A DNA stretch of 64,000 bases from Diploptera punctata (lineage: Eukaryota; Arthropoda; Insecta; Blattodea; Blaberidae). The notes under the pieces were generated by a model. It did no database searches and was not told the origin of the DNA. It saw only the letters and a list, made by a program, of their open reading frames with translations. Numbering within the stretch: position 1 is the first letter of the stretch; every line of letters starts with the position of its first letter. The translations under genes and the position numbers were made by a program. Shown here piece after piece: positions 49,836 to 61,216 of this stretch. The stretch is taken from NCBI GenBank assembly GCA_030220185.1, contig JASPKZ010004202.1, forward strand, positions 562,001-626,000, written 5' to 3'.

Positions 49836-50392
49836 CATTTTGATGAGACTGAGCAACAAAAAAAAAAACTTTTTTTTTGTTTCAGAAAGAAAAATATGTG
49901 ATTCTGATACTATTTTTTCTCCTGAATTCAAATATGATATCGGTTTTTCTCCATCACGCAAGGTTTCCGAGAGACAGGAATTTATAATTTCAAACACTTT
50001 AACATTTTCTACATTCGTAACTGCACAATATTCGAATATTCGGACTCACCTAGAAAGTAAGAAATGACGATTTTCTGCTATATTTCGCCAATGGAGCATC
50101 CCTCTTGATGATCCAACAATAATCGGCCAGCATATTAGGATTTAATTTGCCTTGATATCTCTTTTCCATAGCTGAAATCTCTTGATGAAAGTGTTCCCCG
50201 TTTTATTTTACAATGGACAAATGGACGATAAAAGTTTATTAAAAATAATTATTTAAATCCATTAATTGAAATTGAAATAAAAAAAATGTGGGTGATGGAG
50301 AAATTCCGAATACAATATTTGAAAACACGATAAAAAACTGCATTAAGTACAACTATTGGTACTCATGAGACAAAAATCGTGTTGACCAGTGG
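49836..50392 (-). repeat. REP-H dispersed repeat, copy 3
   Basis: Inverted copy of 24352-24907. The minus strand reads GEHFHQEISAMEKRYQGKLN, then NMLADYCWIIKRDAPLAKY. The VSDE part is replaced by an a-rich stretch. Flanks conserved to the gtcaacacgattttt end. Confidence 0.75.
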
Positions 50393-50502
50393 AAAAGGTG
50401 CAAGGAATTATTTATTTTCAAAGGAGACCCAAACCTTGTTGAATATAACATAACGTTTGTAGAGAAGTGGATCATTTAATGTACGCCCAACTTGATCTTA
50501 TG

Positions 50503-50768
50503 AGTAACTAACTCACTAGCCGTGCGGACATAAGCTCTCCACTCACCCCTATCCTGACCTAATGTTTACAATCAATTCAATATAATTTACTTCCTCAAAT
50601 CCTGGTTAATGTTATTCTCCCACCTCATTCTTAGTTTATCTACTAGGCGCTTTCCCTCTGATTTTCTTACAGGAGTTTCCATGTCCGTATTTCATTCCCC
50701 ATTCTTGCCACATGTCCTGTCATTCAATTGTAGAGACTTATCTGTTCTTATTAGATCTGGTTTTCCTT
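50503..50768 (-). mobile_element. RTE-1 3'-end fragment, old
   Basis: Minus-strand tail gagtaactaactcactagcc and degenerate NLR..., GR.KMRWENN and LR..GHVARM equivalents. The hairpin region is deleted. Confidence 0.8.
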
Positions 50769-51139
50769 AAGCAATTTTTATGAATAATGTATTTATAAAT
50801 TCATATCCAATGGAGAATTAGTAAATGTTAATTTATTGTAATAAAATTAGATATATTATCAAATTGAGACAAAAGAAAAATAAAGAGTGTTCATTGAAAT
50901 CAAACGATATTTTAATTCCACCCTTCTAACTAAGGATCACCCTAATATACATACATACAGGGGTGTTCCTTCTTCAAAGGAGTGGATTTAAATGTGAGTC
51001 TGATTTCAACGCACACCCTCTATTTTTTGGCCCAATTTGATAATGTACTCGTATCAAATTTCATTACAATAAATTAGCATTAACCTGGTCCACACTGGAC
51101 CTAAATTTATAAATATTCAAAAAAATACATACAGCAATG
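50769..51139. other. No gene recognised
   Basis: Repeats the phrase attgtaataaaattagata in opposite orientations (about 50838 and 51052). Otherwise unrecognised. Confidence 0.4.
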
Positions 51140-51843
51140 GTATATTATGATGCGAGGTTGGGAAGTTGTTTTTACAGAATCTCGGAAATTAAAAACCTCG
51201 CTATTGCTCGGTTTTTAAACATTTCCTCGATTCTGTAAAGCACTTCACAAACGTGCGTTGTACATTATTTCTTGCGCGATGGTGTTTCCAAAATAATAAA
51301 TAATAGTAAAATAATATATTTGTTGGAAATATTTGTGTTTATTATAAACAACTGACTAACGTTAACAGTGGTGGCCAATGTTTATTAGCTGAGACTACAA
51401 GCAGGCCGTGACACCAATCAGTGATAAAATGGCGGCAAGTATGTATTTATTGTTTTATATTGTTTCAAATAAGTTCAGTTCATTAAAAATGCTGTGACTT
51501 GTTTCGTATAATGTAGGGCCTATATTAACACTACCTTTTGGATATATTTTTGTATATACATTGTACGTAGTATAGGCCTACATAGAGGGCAGTGGTTTTA
51601 CTTCCCGCACGAGATTTGTAAAATGTAGGATTACAGTACAGTTATTTAGGTTGGCAACCCCGAAATGTAGGAAGTTGAATTTTCAATCATGGTCGCCATT
51701 GCTGTAAGTACGACAAAACGCGCTATCGCGCAAAAAGGTATTTATCAAGAGAAATCAATAAATATATTCAAATACAGTTGTTTGAATAAAAAACAGTTAT
51801 CATTTTTAGTCATTACCATTTTTATCGATATTTTCTTTTAAAT
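51140..51843 (+). repeat. REP-G copy 3 (uninterrupted)
   Basis: The longest continuous REP-G sequence. It contains the pre-insertion versions of both sites occupied in copy 2 (gagatttgtaaaatg near 51613 and ttacagtacagttattt near 51632). Confidence 0.8.
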
Positions 51844-52515
51844 AATCTACAAATTGATGATACACAAATTAACACAGTAGAATCATTTAAACACCTAGGT
51901 ACCAAAGTAAATGGTCATAATATATTAGAAGAGGAAATTAAGAAAGATTGGTAAATGGGAATAAAGCTTATTTTGGCAAATAGAACCTTATTTAAAAGCA
52001 AATTAATATCAAAAACTGCAAAAATAAGGTTATACAAAACACTCATTAGACCAGTAGTTACATATGCTTGTGAAACTTGGCCCTAAAAGAAACAATAAAA
52101 CAGAAATTACTAATTTTTTAAAGAAAAATTTTAAGAAGAATATTTGGACCTAATAGAGGAACTGATAACTGTTGGAAATCAAAACAAATTAAACTAAACA
52201 AATTAATAAAAAATCAGAACATAGTAAACCACATAAGATCTCTCAGAATTGGTTGGTTTGGACATTTGATAAGAATGGATGATCAGAGACTGGTCAAAAA
52301 ACTCTACAAATGGAAACCTATAGGAGGCAGAGCTGTAGGAAGACCGAAGATCAGATGGGAGGATGACACAATGAACGATCTAAAGAAAATGAAAGTGACT
52401 AATTTGAATATGGCAAGAGACAGATTGGCATGGAGGAGGATTGTTGAGAAGGCCAAAACTTTCACTTTTGAAGTTGTCGTGCCTTAAGGTAATGATGATG
52501 ATGATGATGAAGAAG
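51844..52515 (+). mobile_element. LINE-G-related insertion with 14-bp TSD
   Basis: 672 bp flanked by attttcttttaaat (51830-51843, 52516-52529). Frames read [38 protein letters not shown], then 52266-52487: IRMDDQRLVKKLYKWKPIGG, RAVGRPKIRWEDDTMNDLKK, WRRIVEKAKTFTFEVVVP. Tail (gatgat)n gaagaag. Related to LINE-G but clearly a separate subfamily. Several frameshifts. Confidence 0.92.
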
Positions 52516-52529
52516 ATTTTCTTTTAAAT

Positions 52530-53130
52530 GTCGCGGCTATTCTAGCTCAATGCGGTATGGGGTCCTCATCTTAAATTTAAACAAAATGGACTTTAATTTA
52601 CTTCTTAAAACCAAAGAAATTTCATTTACATTGAGAATTTTATTGTGCAATTCAATATAGCTTGATTTATTTTTTGTTAATTTTATAAGGATTATTCTAT
52701 AATAATTATTATTTAAATAAAATAATCTTTTTGGAAAAAATGGAGGGTGTGTGGAACGAAACACAAAAAGTACAAAATAAGAACAATTTAAAAATACATA
52801 GGCGCAAATGCAATAAACGGTTGAAGTAAATGCATTGGATATCGATAATACTTTTGCGCAGAAATTTTGTACAACCGACGGGGCGCAGTGGAGTCTAAAG
52901 CATCCATAGAGACGGATAAAGGGCTGCTGATAATTTACCCAGCTCTCAAGAGCTCGGAGATTCCGATGAAAAAACGCTCTTCACCGCCAGCAAATCCAAC
53001 CTACTTCAAAAGGCTTTGTATCTCTGTGGAGATATTCCCGTTCTCACATATTAATAGGGGAAGTCGTCCAAACTTGTACTATTTTATTTAATGTATTTAA
53101 CCTATTGTATAATAATAATTTTGCTGGCTT
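52530..53130. other. No gene recognised
   Basis: Frame 52867-53091 (75 codons, with SIETDKGLLIIYPALKSSEI) is open and slightly GC-richer than its surroundings. I recognise no domain and give it no function. Confidence 0.4.
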
Positions 53131-53138
53131 TTAACATA

Positions 53139-53850
53139 CTAGCTAATATCCGGCGTATGCTGCTACCCCTAAATAAATTAAATACTATTTTAAAATTTTC
53201 GTTTCAGATGAACTCCTACACCTAATTGTTTTAGAGAATAATATATAGCGGCTAAACAGTCGCCGCTCCTTAAAACATGAATTTATAAAAGTAGGCCTAT
53301 ACACTTCTACAAACCAAATACGGGGGTGGTGTCAATTTTTATTTTCGCACTGCAGGTAAACCCCCAAGTTCTAAAAGTCGAATATCTCTAATTTTTCGAC
53401 AATAACTACCCAAACTTATTTTAATACGATATACTGAGATTCGTTGTGAAACATTGAAAATTGTGACCGCTATAGCAATTGTGAAATTTTCGTTTCAGAT
53501 GAACTCATACACCTAACGGTTTTAGAGCACAACAGATAGCGACTAAGCATTCGCCGTACCTTAAAACTTGAATTTACAAAGGTATACATTGCGACGAACT
53601 AAATATCAAGATTGTCCAGAATCAATTTTTATTTTCGCATTTCAGGTAAACACCATCTTCTAAAGGTTGAATTTCTCTAATTTTTGGACAAGATAAATTA
53701 ATTTTTAATAGAACATAACGAGTTTCGTTGTGAAATATCGAAAACTGTGACCGCTAGAGCAATTTTTTAAAATTTTCGTTTCAGATGAACTCCTACACCT
53801 AACGGTTTTAGAGCGGAAAACACGCACGTATTAGAATGCAACTTTGTGTT
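53139..53850 (+). repeat. CTAG family, tandem units of about 285 bp
   Basis: Begins ctagctaatatccggcgta. The unit aaaattttcgtttcagatga (53191, 53479, 53767) to gaaacat...gaaaattgtgacc recurs about 2.2 times with a period near 285 bp. Non-coding. Confidence 0.75.
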
Positions 53851-54002
53851 AAAATTTCAAATCAGTCGAGCGACTATTTTTCGAATTTTAAGAGCACAAA
53901 CATAGGCCAACGTAGGCTAAATTTATATAGGCCTATATTAATATAAGCCTATTATTTCTAGCAAAACAAAAATTATTAAAACATTTGTCATTGAATTAGA
54001 AG

Positions 54003-54300
54003 GGGCACGCCGTAACGTAATGTTTAAGGCACTGAGCTACAAACCGAAATGTCGAGGGTTTAAGTCCCGGTGGGGTCAGGATTTTTAAACTGACCTAAAC
54101 CTTCTGGAGGCACTATGACCCTGGGGTCGACTCAGCCTCTAACGGAAATGAGTACCGGGCGCTTGTTCTGGGGGTAAAGGCGGCCATCAAGCAGGCCTGA
54201 CAACCCGGCTGATATCAAGTGCTGATTGTCTAGAAAAAGTGGGAGCCTTAACCTCCTACTACCCCAAGGGCCTCCTGAGGCCTGTCGTGGGATCACTTCA
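54003..54300 (+). mobile_element. SINE-A full-length copy, diverged
   Basis: Head gcacgccgtaacgtaatgtt, B-box gagggtttaagtcccgg, body and gtgggatcact tail. A-box and B-box mutations make it an older copy. Confidence 0.9.
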
Positions 54301-54354
54301 ATTTCCTTTACATCGAAATAGAAATATACAGGCCTAATATTTTACGTGGTCAAC

Positions 54355-54425
54355 CTATATGGTTCCGGGGTAGCGACGCTGCTTCTTACGCAGCGGGTAA
54401 GGGATCGATCCCGGTCTGGACAAAT
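54355..54425 (+). repeat. tRNA-like sequence
   Basis: ggttccggggtagcgacgct followed by ggatcgatcccgg (B-box-like) about 40 bp later. Probably a decayed SINE-C-like head. Confidence 0.4.
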
Positions 54426-54838
54426 TTCCTAGCTTACTCATCGGCACTATCGAACCCGTAGGTTCATAGCCGCGCAGACATAAGCTGTCCATACATCCCA
54501 ATTCTGAGCTAATGTTTTCCAATCATTCCCTGTATAATCTACTTCCCTCAAATCATAGTTAATGTTATTGTCCCACCTCATTCTTGGTCTACCAACTGGA
54601 TGGTTTCCCTCTGGAATAACAGTTTTATATATTTTTAGTTTAACTTTTTTTTAGAAAATTTGGGACGACTAATGCATAATAGTACGCATTTCCAGAATTG
54701 AGCCTATGTATAATTTCTTTGTGCACCTCATTCCTATTTGTGATTATTGTTCCCAGGTACTTAAATTCAAGCACTTATTTAAAATTTCCTCATTTGTCTT
54801 TAACTGTATATTTCCATTATATAATATATTTATGGAAA

Positions 54839-54985
54839 AAATGGAATGAAATAGACTTCCAAAACTGACATTCCAATATAGGCTACTTCAAATGGACATA
54901 GGGACCAAGGAAGACCAAAACATCTGTGGAAAGATCAAAACACAGGTCACATGGCCTAAAACGGATTTGTTCGTGATGATGATGA
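54839..54985 (+). mobile_element. LINE-O 3' terminal fragment
   Basis: RLPKLTFQYRLLQMDIGTKE-like codons with frameshift, then aaaacggatttgttcgtgat and a gatgatgatg tail; same end as 6165-6285. Confidence 0.6.
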
Positions 54986-55016
54986 ATGCATTTATATGTG
55001 TGAACATATATTTAGT

Positions 55017-55318
55017 GGGGGCACGCCGTAGCGTAGTGGTTAAGGCACTGAGCTACAAGCCGGAGGGTCGAGGATTCAAGTCCCGTTGGGGTCAGGATTT
55101 TTAAACTGACCCAAACCCTCTGGCGGCACTATGGCCCTGGGGTCGACTCAGCCTCTAACGGAAATGAGTACCAGACGCTTGTTCTGGGGATAAAGGCGGC
55201 CGTCACGCAGGGCTGACAACCCGGCTGACATAAAGTGCCGATTGTCTATAAAATGTGGGAGCCTTAACCTCCTACTACCCCAAGGGCCTCCGGGCCTGTT
55301 GTGGGATCACTTTACTTT
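55017..55318 (+). mobile_element. SINE-A full-length copy with 13-bp TSD
   Basis: A standard copy flanked by acatatatttagt (55004-55016 and 55319-55331), inside RTE-1. Its body differs by only a few bases from 62910-63216. Confidence 0.95.
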
Positions 55319-55375
55319 ACATATATTTAGTTTTATTGATGTTTCCCTTAACGAAAGAGAAATGTGGTACTGATT

Positions 55376-55773
55376 GTCGGAGACTCATTTTTAATTAAGA
55401 AAAAAAACAGGTCCATATAAATAACCTTCCCTTAAAGTCCACAAATAAAGAATATACAACAAAAGGAATAAACCAAGACTGTCCATTGTAGCAATTTTTA
55501 TTTGTGTTCTTGATATCGCAGAAATAATGCTTTAACATTTAATCCTCTTATTCGATGTCTGAATCGTAGAGAGAGCAGCTTATTGCTTTGTATATATGAA
55601 CATATCTCTAGAAGTTCACTTGTATATCTCGAATTATCGCATTACACAAAACAATGGAGCAATGAAGCTCGATTAATTAACCAGGGTTCACCTCCTACAA
55701 CTTCCTAAATGAACCAGGTTCAAAACATAATTCATTTTATCTTCCTTTTAGCGATTCTTAAATATTGATATTC
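55376..55773. other. No gene recognised
   Basis: AT-rich; no repeat or coding match. Confidence 0.4.
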
Positions 55774-56085
55774 GTCCCGCGCCGTAGCCGAGCGGTTAAG
55801 GTAGGAAGCCTTGGCGCAGAACTACGGGACTTGCGCTGGTTCGAGTCTCCATGGGGGAAGAAATTTTCTCATGGTATTTCGGCCAGTATGGGACCGGTGC
55901 CCACCCAGCATCGTGAGGCAATTGGGTAGCTACAATAAGTAGCGGCTCCGGGTTGAGGAACCAGCTATAACGGCTGGGGGACTCGACATGCTAACCACAT
56001 GTCACCCCTACACTGGCTGTTGATCATCTACCTCTGTGATTGACACATGTGGATGTGAAGGGCCAGCAGCCGGCTGGTAAAAGGG
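55774..56085 (+). mobile_element. SINE-B copy
   Basis: Complete head (gcgccgtagccgagcggtta) and body to cagcagccggctggtaa. The terminal ggcctgtcgcgcc segment is missing. Confidence 0.93.
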
Positions 56086-56169
56086 CAACCGCTGAAAAGT
56101 GGAAAGACCCTCAATCGGATATATTGATATTCTATTAGTAGGCCTATATGAAAACATCTTTATGTACAG

Positions 56170-56255
56170 AAACTGGGCCGTCCTATGAAACGCTGGAGGG
56201 AAAATTTTCTGTAGGATCGAACAGCCCTTGGCCTAATACTTGGAAGGAAGAAAAA
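56170..56255 (+). mobile_element. LINE 3' terminal fragment (LINE-C/D type)
   Basis: RPMKRWREN codons, then taggatcgaacagcccttgg, cctaatacttggaaggaag: the shared terminal pattern of LINE-C, LINE-D and the retroposon at 61349. Confidence 0.6.
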
Positions 56256-56257
56256 TA

Positions 56258-56590
56258 ACTATTAGGTGTAGAAGTTGTCCTGAAACTAAAATTTAAAAAT
56301 CACTATAGCGGTCGCAATTTTCGATGTTTCACAACTAAACTCGGTACATGCTATTAAAATAAGGCGAGGTAGATATCATCCGAAAATTAGTGAAATCCGA
56401 CGGTTAGAAGTGGGGGTTTACCTGAAACCCGAAATTAGAAATTGACTCTAGCAACCACCATGTTCGGATCGTTGCAATGTATACCGTACAATTTAATTAA
56501 ACAGCCATTATCTTTTAACATATTCAACTAAAAATAAATGCGCGTATATAATTTATTAAGGTGTAGAGCAGTGCAGGGTATTCGGTAGTA
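56258..56590 (-). repeat. CTAG family copy (inverted)
   Basis: The minus strand starts at cgaataccctgcactgct and includes gggggtttacctgaaaccc and ctatagcggtcgcaattt on the plus strand. One unit only. Confidence 0.6.
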
Positions 56591-56639
56591 TTATAATAAA
56601 TTAAAATAATATAGGAAATAATTGGACGTGAAATACATA

Positions 56640-57650
56640 TACCTTGATAGATACTAAAGTAAGATTAAAATGTAGCAACGCACTCAGCGATGCGATTGAA
56701 GTAAACTCTGGGGTCAAACAGGGAGATCCTTTATCTACGACATTATTGTGTATAGTTATGGATATGGTCTTAAAACAACTTGATCTAAGAGGAAATATTT
56801 CAACAAGACTAAAACAATGTCTTGCATATGTATGATGATGTAATAATAACAGCAAGAACAAAAAATTCCTCCACTACTGGAAACCTTTGACAAATTGAAA
56901 AATGAAAGTATAAAATATGGGTTTGTAATCAATCTAAATAAAAAACTAAATATTTAAGATGTATGAGAAATAAAACAAATTCGACTGAACTAACTATAAA
57001 TAGTGACTGTATTGATCAAATTAACTCCTTTAAGTACCTAGGTACAATACTAAACGATAATAGGCTAATACTGTTGAAGAAGAGATCAAAACAAGAATAT
57101 CGCAAGGGAATAAAGCATATTTTGCTAATTTCGATATATTCAAAAGCAAATTAATATCAAAAAATGTTAAATTCAAATTATATACAGCAATAATAAGGCC
57201 AATCATATGTAATGGAGCTGAAACCTGGGTACTAAAAGAAGCAGATAAACTAAGACTATTAACGTTTGAGAGGAAAATATTTAGAAGAGTGCTAGGTCCA
57301 GTAAAGGAAAATGGAAATTGGAAGTTCAGAAGGAATGACGAATTATACCTCAAGAATAATGAAGAAAATATAGTTAGCTTCATCAAACCCAAAAGATTAC
57401 AATGGTTTGGACATACACTAAGAATGACAAAGGGAAGATTGCCGAATAATATTTTGAATTGGAAGCCACAAGGAACAAGACCAAGGGGAAGACCCAAGGA
57501 TCGATGGGAAGATGACGTAATTGAAGATTTGCGAGAAATGGGGATTTTTTATTTGAAATCCACTGCACAAGATAGGAAGAAGTGGCGTAAACTGGTTGAG
57601 AAGGCCAAGACATTCCACTGGAAGTCGTAGAGCCTGACGAAGAAGATTAG
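56640..57650 (+). mobile_element. LINE-G RT 3' half, longest copy
   Basis: NSGVKQGDPLSTTLLCIVMD (56707-56766), an AY.DDVI catalytic box broken by a frameshift at about 56830, QINSFKYLGTILNDN, ICNGAETWVLKEADK, then 57289-57630: RRNDELYLKNNEENIVSFIK, LQWFGHTLRMTKGRLPNNIL, GTRPRGRPKDRWEDDVIEDL, KKWRKLVEKAKTFHWKS. The 3' end is gcctgacgaagaagatta. About 95% like the insertion at 33228-33867. Confidence 0.9.
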
Positions 57651-57693
57651 TAGGCCTATATATGAAAACATATTTAGGCCTATATACAGAAAC

Positions 57694-58135
57694 TAGCTAA
57701 TACTCGCGTGCGTTGCTGCACCTAAATAAATGAAATATTAAAGGTTAATTAAACTGTATAATATACGCTGAGACGAACCAAACATGGCGGTTGCTAGACA
57801 GTTTTTAATTTGGGATTTCAGGTTAACCTCCACTTCTAATTGTCGGATTTCGCTAATTTTTACACAATACCCACCTCGGTTTATTTTCATAGGATATGTT
57901 GAGTTTCGTTGTGAAACATAGAAAAATGTTAGCGCTAGAGCGATTTTTAAATTCTCGCTTCAGATGAACTCCTAACACCTAATGGTTTTAGAGGGTCCAA
58001 TTGTGAATCTAAACCATCGAGGGACCTAATCAGACACACACAAAGAACTTCATCAAAATTGATCCAGTCGTTCAGGAGGAGTTCAGTTACAAACACACGT
58101 ACAAAACTATTATATATGTAAACATTGAGTCTGCG
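57694..58135 (+). repeat. CTAG family copy
   Basis: Begins actagctaatactcgcgtgc and gttgctgcacctaaataaat. Contains gggatttcaggttaacctcc, gtttcgttgtgaaacatag and ttgatccagtcgttcaggag. It ends at gtacaaaactattatatatg. The most complete single-unit copy. Confidence 0.7.
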
Positions 58136-58234
58136 TTTGTTTATTCTCGCAAAATCGAAAAGTAGTTCGGTTGATTGGCTTGAAATGTTTATGTAATGTT
58201 GCATTCGAATATGCTCCCTCTGAGGAGTGACGGG

Positions 58235-59350
58235 GGGAGGGGGGTATGAGCGTGCGGTGTGTATATGTGTGGGTGTATGTGTGTGTTGTTTTTAAACTTG
58301 TTTTCTAGCATTTTTTAAATATTAATGTACGGAATGTGGATGAATGTAGATATGTATTATTGTGATGTAGTGTAGACATAGATTTTACTTACATGTAGCC
58401 TGTTATTGTTTTTGATACAGGTGTATTTGTAGGTATTTGTTTATATTATGATTAGTTTTATTTTTTATTCATGGAAAAATAATGCACGTACGGCCAAGCA
58501 GGCCCGTGCGCAATCTACTACCCATCCAAATGTTTTGTGCAGGCGGAAAATATGTTAACTAACAAATTGTCTTTCTCTTTCTATTCCTTACTATGTTGCC
58601 GCTTCCTGTCCTTTGAATTATGTTGTTTGATTGGCAGGTAGAGAGCTGACAAATACTATGTATTTTAATGATCCGTCGTTCTGCGCGGTCAGTGGCAAAA
58701 TGACTAACTTGACAACCCTGTTACTTTTGGGGTGTTACGTCTAGGAATGAGCTGTCCCTTCCTTGCCCTTCTCATTACATGTTGCCACTTGTGATTTATT
58801 GTGAGGCTGGTAACAGAGAAACGACAAATTCTGTGATTTTAAATTATCCGGCCGCTTGAGCGTTCCGTGCTTAAATGACTAATTTGACAACCATGTTAAG
58901 ATCTGTCACACATGTTTAGAGATTCTCCCCCCACATTTGAAGTTGAAAAATTTCAATACGTGATCGGATGTACAGTTTTCTCCTACATCCCTTCCACAGA
59001 TTCAGTAGATCGGCGACACTAGCGCTAAAACTCTTCCCCTGCGCCCGTGAACAGTTAACTTGGATTTGTAATAAATGCATATGTATTTTCTTTTTGAAAA
59101 AAAGGCAATAAATTCCACTTATCTACTTCTTTACAATGCCTACTATGTAGGCAAACCTCCTTACACATGTGGTAAATGTATTATATACCTATGAAGGAGA
59201 GATAAAAGACTGCAAGTATTTTTACTCTTCACCGCAAGATGGCCATCGAGTAGCTTTATACGTACATATCTCTGTCGTAATTTACATACGCAGCTAATTA
59301 AATATCTCATTAATGTAACTTAACCCCTAAGAAGCAAGATTGACGTTTTC
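58235..59350. other. No gene; diverged tandem duplication
   Basis: A g-rich run (58227-58245), then two diverged units of about 175 bp. Shared positions include ctgacaaatactatg/acgacaaattctgtg (58647, 58822) and aaatgactaacttgacaacc/aaatgactaatttgacaacc (58699, 58874). No coding sequence recognised. Confidence 0.5.
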
Positions 59351-59355
59351 CCAAC

Positions 59356-59976
59356 TCTAACTGACTGGGACTATTAACCCGTAGGTTCATGACGCGGCCA
59401 TAGGTTCTCCATACATCCTTATCTTAAACAAATGTTTTCAAATCATCTCCTGTATAATCTACTTCCCTCAAATCATGGTTAATGCTATTTTACGCCCACC
59501 TCATTCTTGGGCTACCAACTAAGCGCTTTCTTTCTAGTTTTCTGACAAGAAGTTTCCATGCCCATATATCTAGTTTTATTGATGTTTACTTCCAGTCCTA
59601 ATTTCTTAGTGTTACTCAATAGTGTGTGCGTGTTGCCATTGGTATCTCCTCACTATCGGCCAATAGTACTACATCATCAACATAAACTAACACCAATGAG
59701 TTGTAGGTCTTCTTCATTCTCTAAAGATTAGATGGCATGCTCTAGTACAAAATTAAATAGTAGTGGAAACAGTGCGTCTCCTTGATTCAATCCATTGTGG
59801 ATTTCAAAATATTCTGCAAACTGTTTGTCTACACGCACCCTACTCTTTGTGCCATTAGACACATTCGTATAAGTCTAATTAACTTTTTAGGAATTCCGAA
59901 CTCCAGCAGGATACTATATAACTTCTCCCTCTTAACTGAATCATATACCTTTTTGAAGTCTACGTACAGTTCATGT
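59356..59976 (-). mobile_element. RTE-1 fragment with internal deletion
   Basis: 59356-59568 is the 3' end; 59570-59976 jumps to INKTKYM and back through LLVYVDDVVLLADSEE, FNFVLEHAI, RLIRMCLNGTKSRVRVDKQF and VDFKKVYDS equivalents. Minus strand, several stops. Confidence 0.85.
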
Positions 59977-60091
59977 ATATTAAAGCAGTTTTAACAAAAC
60001 AGAAATTTCATTAAATGTCTTAGATAATGTAAAAAAATTGTGTCAACTATTTCATGCGAATAGACTTTATGAAAACATTTATTTCAATATT

Positions 60092-60440
60092 ATGTTTTCT
60101 TCTCCTACCTCATTCTTGGTCTACCAACAGGGCGATTTCCTTCTGGTTTCCCTATAAAAAAGCTTCTATGTCCCTCTTTCATTCCCCATTCGTCTCACAT
60201 AGGCATATGGCACGAATGGGGAATGAAACAGAAACATGGAAGATTTTTGTAGGAAAACAAGAGGGAAAACACAGTAGGTAGACCAAAAATGAGGTGGGAG
60301 AATAACATTAACCATGCTTTAAGGAAAGTAGATTATACAGGGGATGATTGTAAAGCATAGCACAGGAAAGGGATCTATGTAGAGCTTATGCCCGCGCGGC
60401 CACGAACTCACCGGTTCTTATAGTGCCATGCAGTTAGTAA
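60092..60440. mobile_element. Two RTE-1 fragments head to head
   Basis: 60092-60199 (minus) and 60204-60440 (plus) cover the same region (ARMGNE to GRPKMRWENN) in opposite orientation, only a few bases apart. They form a potential hairpin with arms of about 100 bp. The plus piece runs on to the 3' end and a gcagttagtaa tail. Confidence 0.8.
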
Positions 60441-60523
60441 ATTTGTTATTACGTTCGTATTACTATGGAATGGTATGGAATAAATCTCATTAAATAGAGA
60501 GAAATTTATGTTTGCCCCTGGAT

Positions 60524-60600
60524 TGCCTGAAAGCACTACTGTTTAGTGCGTAAGCGCGTAAAGTTGGAGATCGTGGGTTCAAATTCCGGTTTAGGCAAAA
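60524..60600 (+). repeat. tRNA-like sequence
   Basis: gcctgaaagcactactgttt with gtgggttcaaattccgg (B-box-like) and ttaggca at the end, so GCCTGA/TTAGGC can pair. The D-arm is not convincing. Probably a SINE head or degenerate tRNA pseudogene. Confidence 0.45.
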
Positions 60601-61105
60601 CATTTTCTCTTTAGCTGAGGTTTCTAAGAACTGTAAATTGTTTATACTTGCTTAGAAAACGACGCAAATTTGAAGTTCAGCAAACTCCTTAAAGATGGAG
60701 CAATGAAAATGTGATTGTAACAAAATAGACTGGAATCTTATTGATATGCATTTCTCCACGTGGCTATAAATAAGAGAAGCGAATTCACTTTGCGCTGGCG
60801 TCACTATGGTTCCTCTGGGATATGCAACGCTCAACTCACGAAATTATATTCACAGACTCAATCATAAACTTGTAAAACAGTAGCGAAACGCTGTATATTT
60901 GTGGCAATGCAAGAATAATTTCAACATAAAAATATTTGGATCAACCTCTCCATTGCGAGGAAAAGCGGAATAATCTAGCTCTGTGTTCTTTTTAACACGC
61001 AACTGTCTTTTTTTCCCCTTCATTTTCAGTCAGGAATCAGTCCCTAAAGTTTTTCGGGGTATTTACAATTCACCATAAATAGACATGTGCTAGATTATAT
61101 ATATA
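60601..61105. other. No gene recognised
   Basis: Nothing recognisable besides short AT-rich runs. Confidence 0.4.
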
Positions 61106-61108
61106 CAC

Positions 61109-61181
61109 TAGCTAATACCCGACGTCTCCTGCTACACCTAAATAAATTATGTGTTTTTGCATTTAGTTGAATAAATGAAAG

Positions 61182-61216
<35 letters not shown>

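Larger units (their letters stand above)
54426..55375 (-). mobile_element. RTE-1 copy split by LINE-O and SINE-A
   Basis: Minus strand: tail and final codons (54426-54620), a deletion, then 54620-54838 (LKIYKTVI back to NGNIQLKTNE), LINE-O end (54839-54985), a few RTE-1 bases, SINE-A (55017-55318), and more RTE-1 (catatatttagttttattga at 55320). Old and strongly rearranged. Confidence 0.78.
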
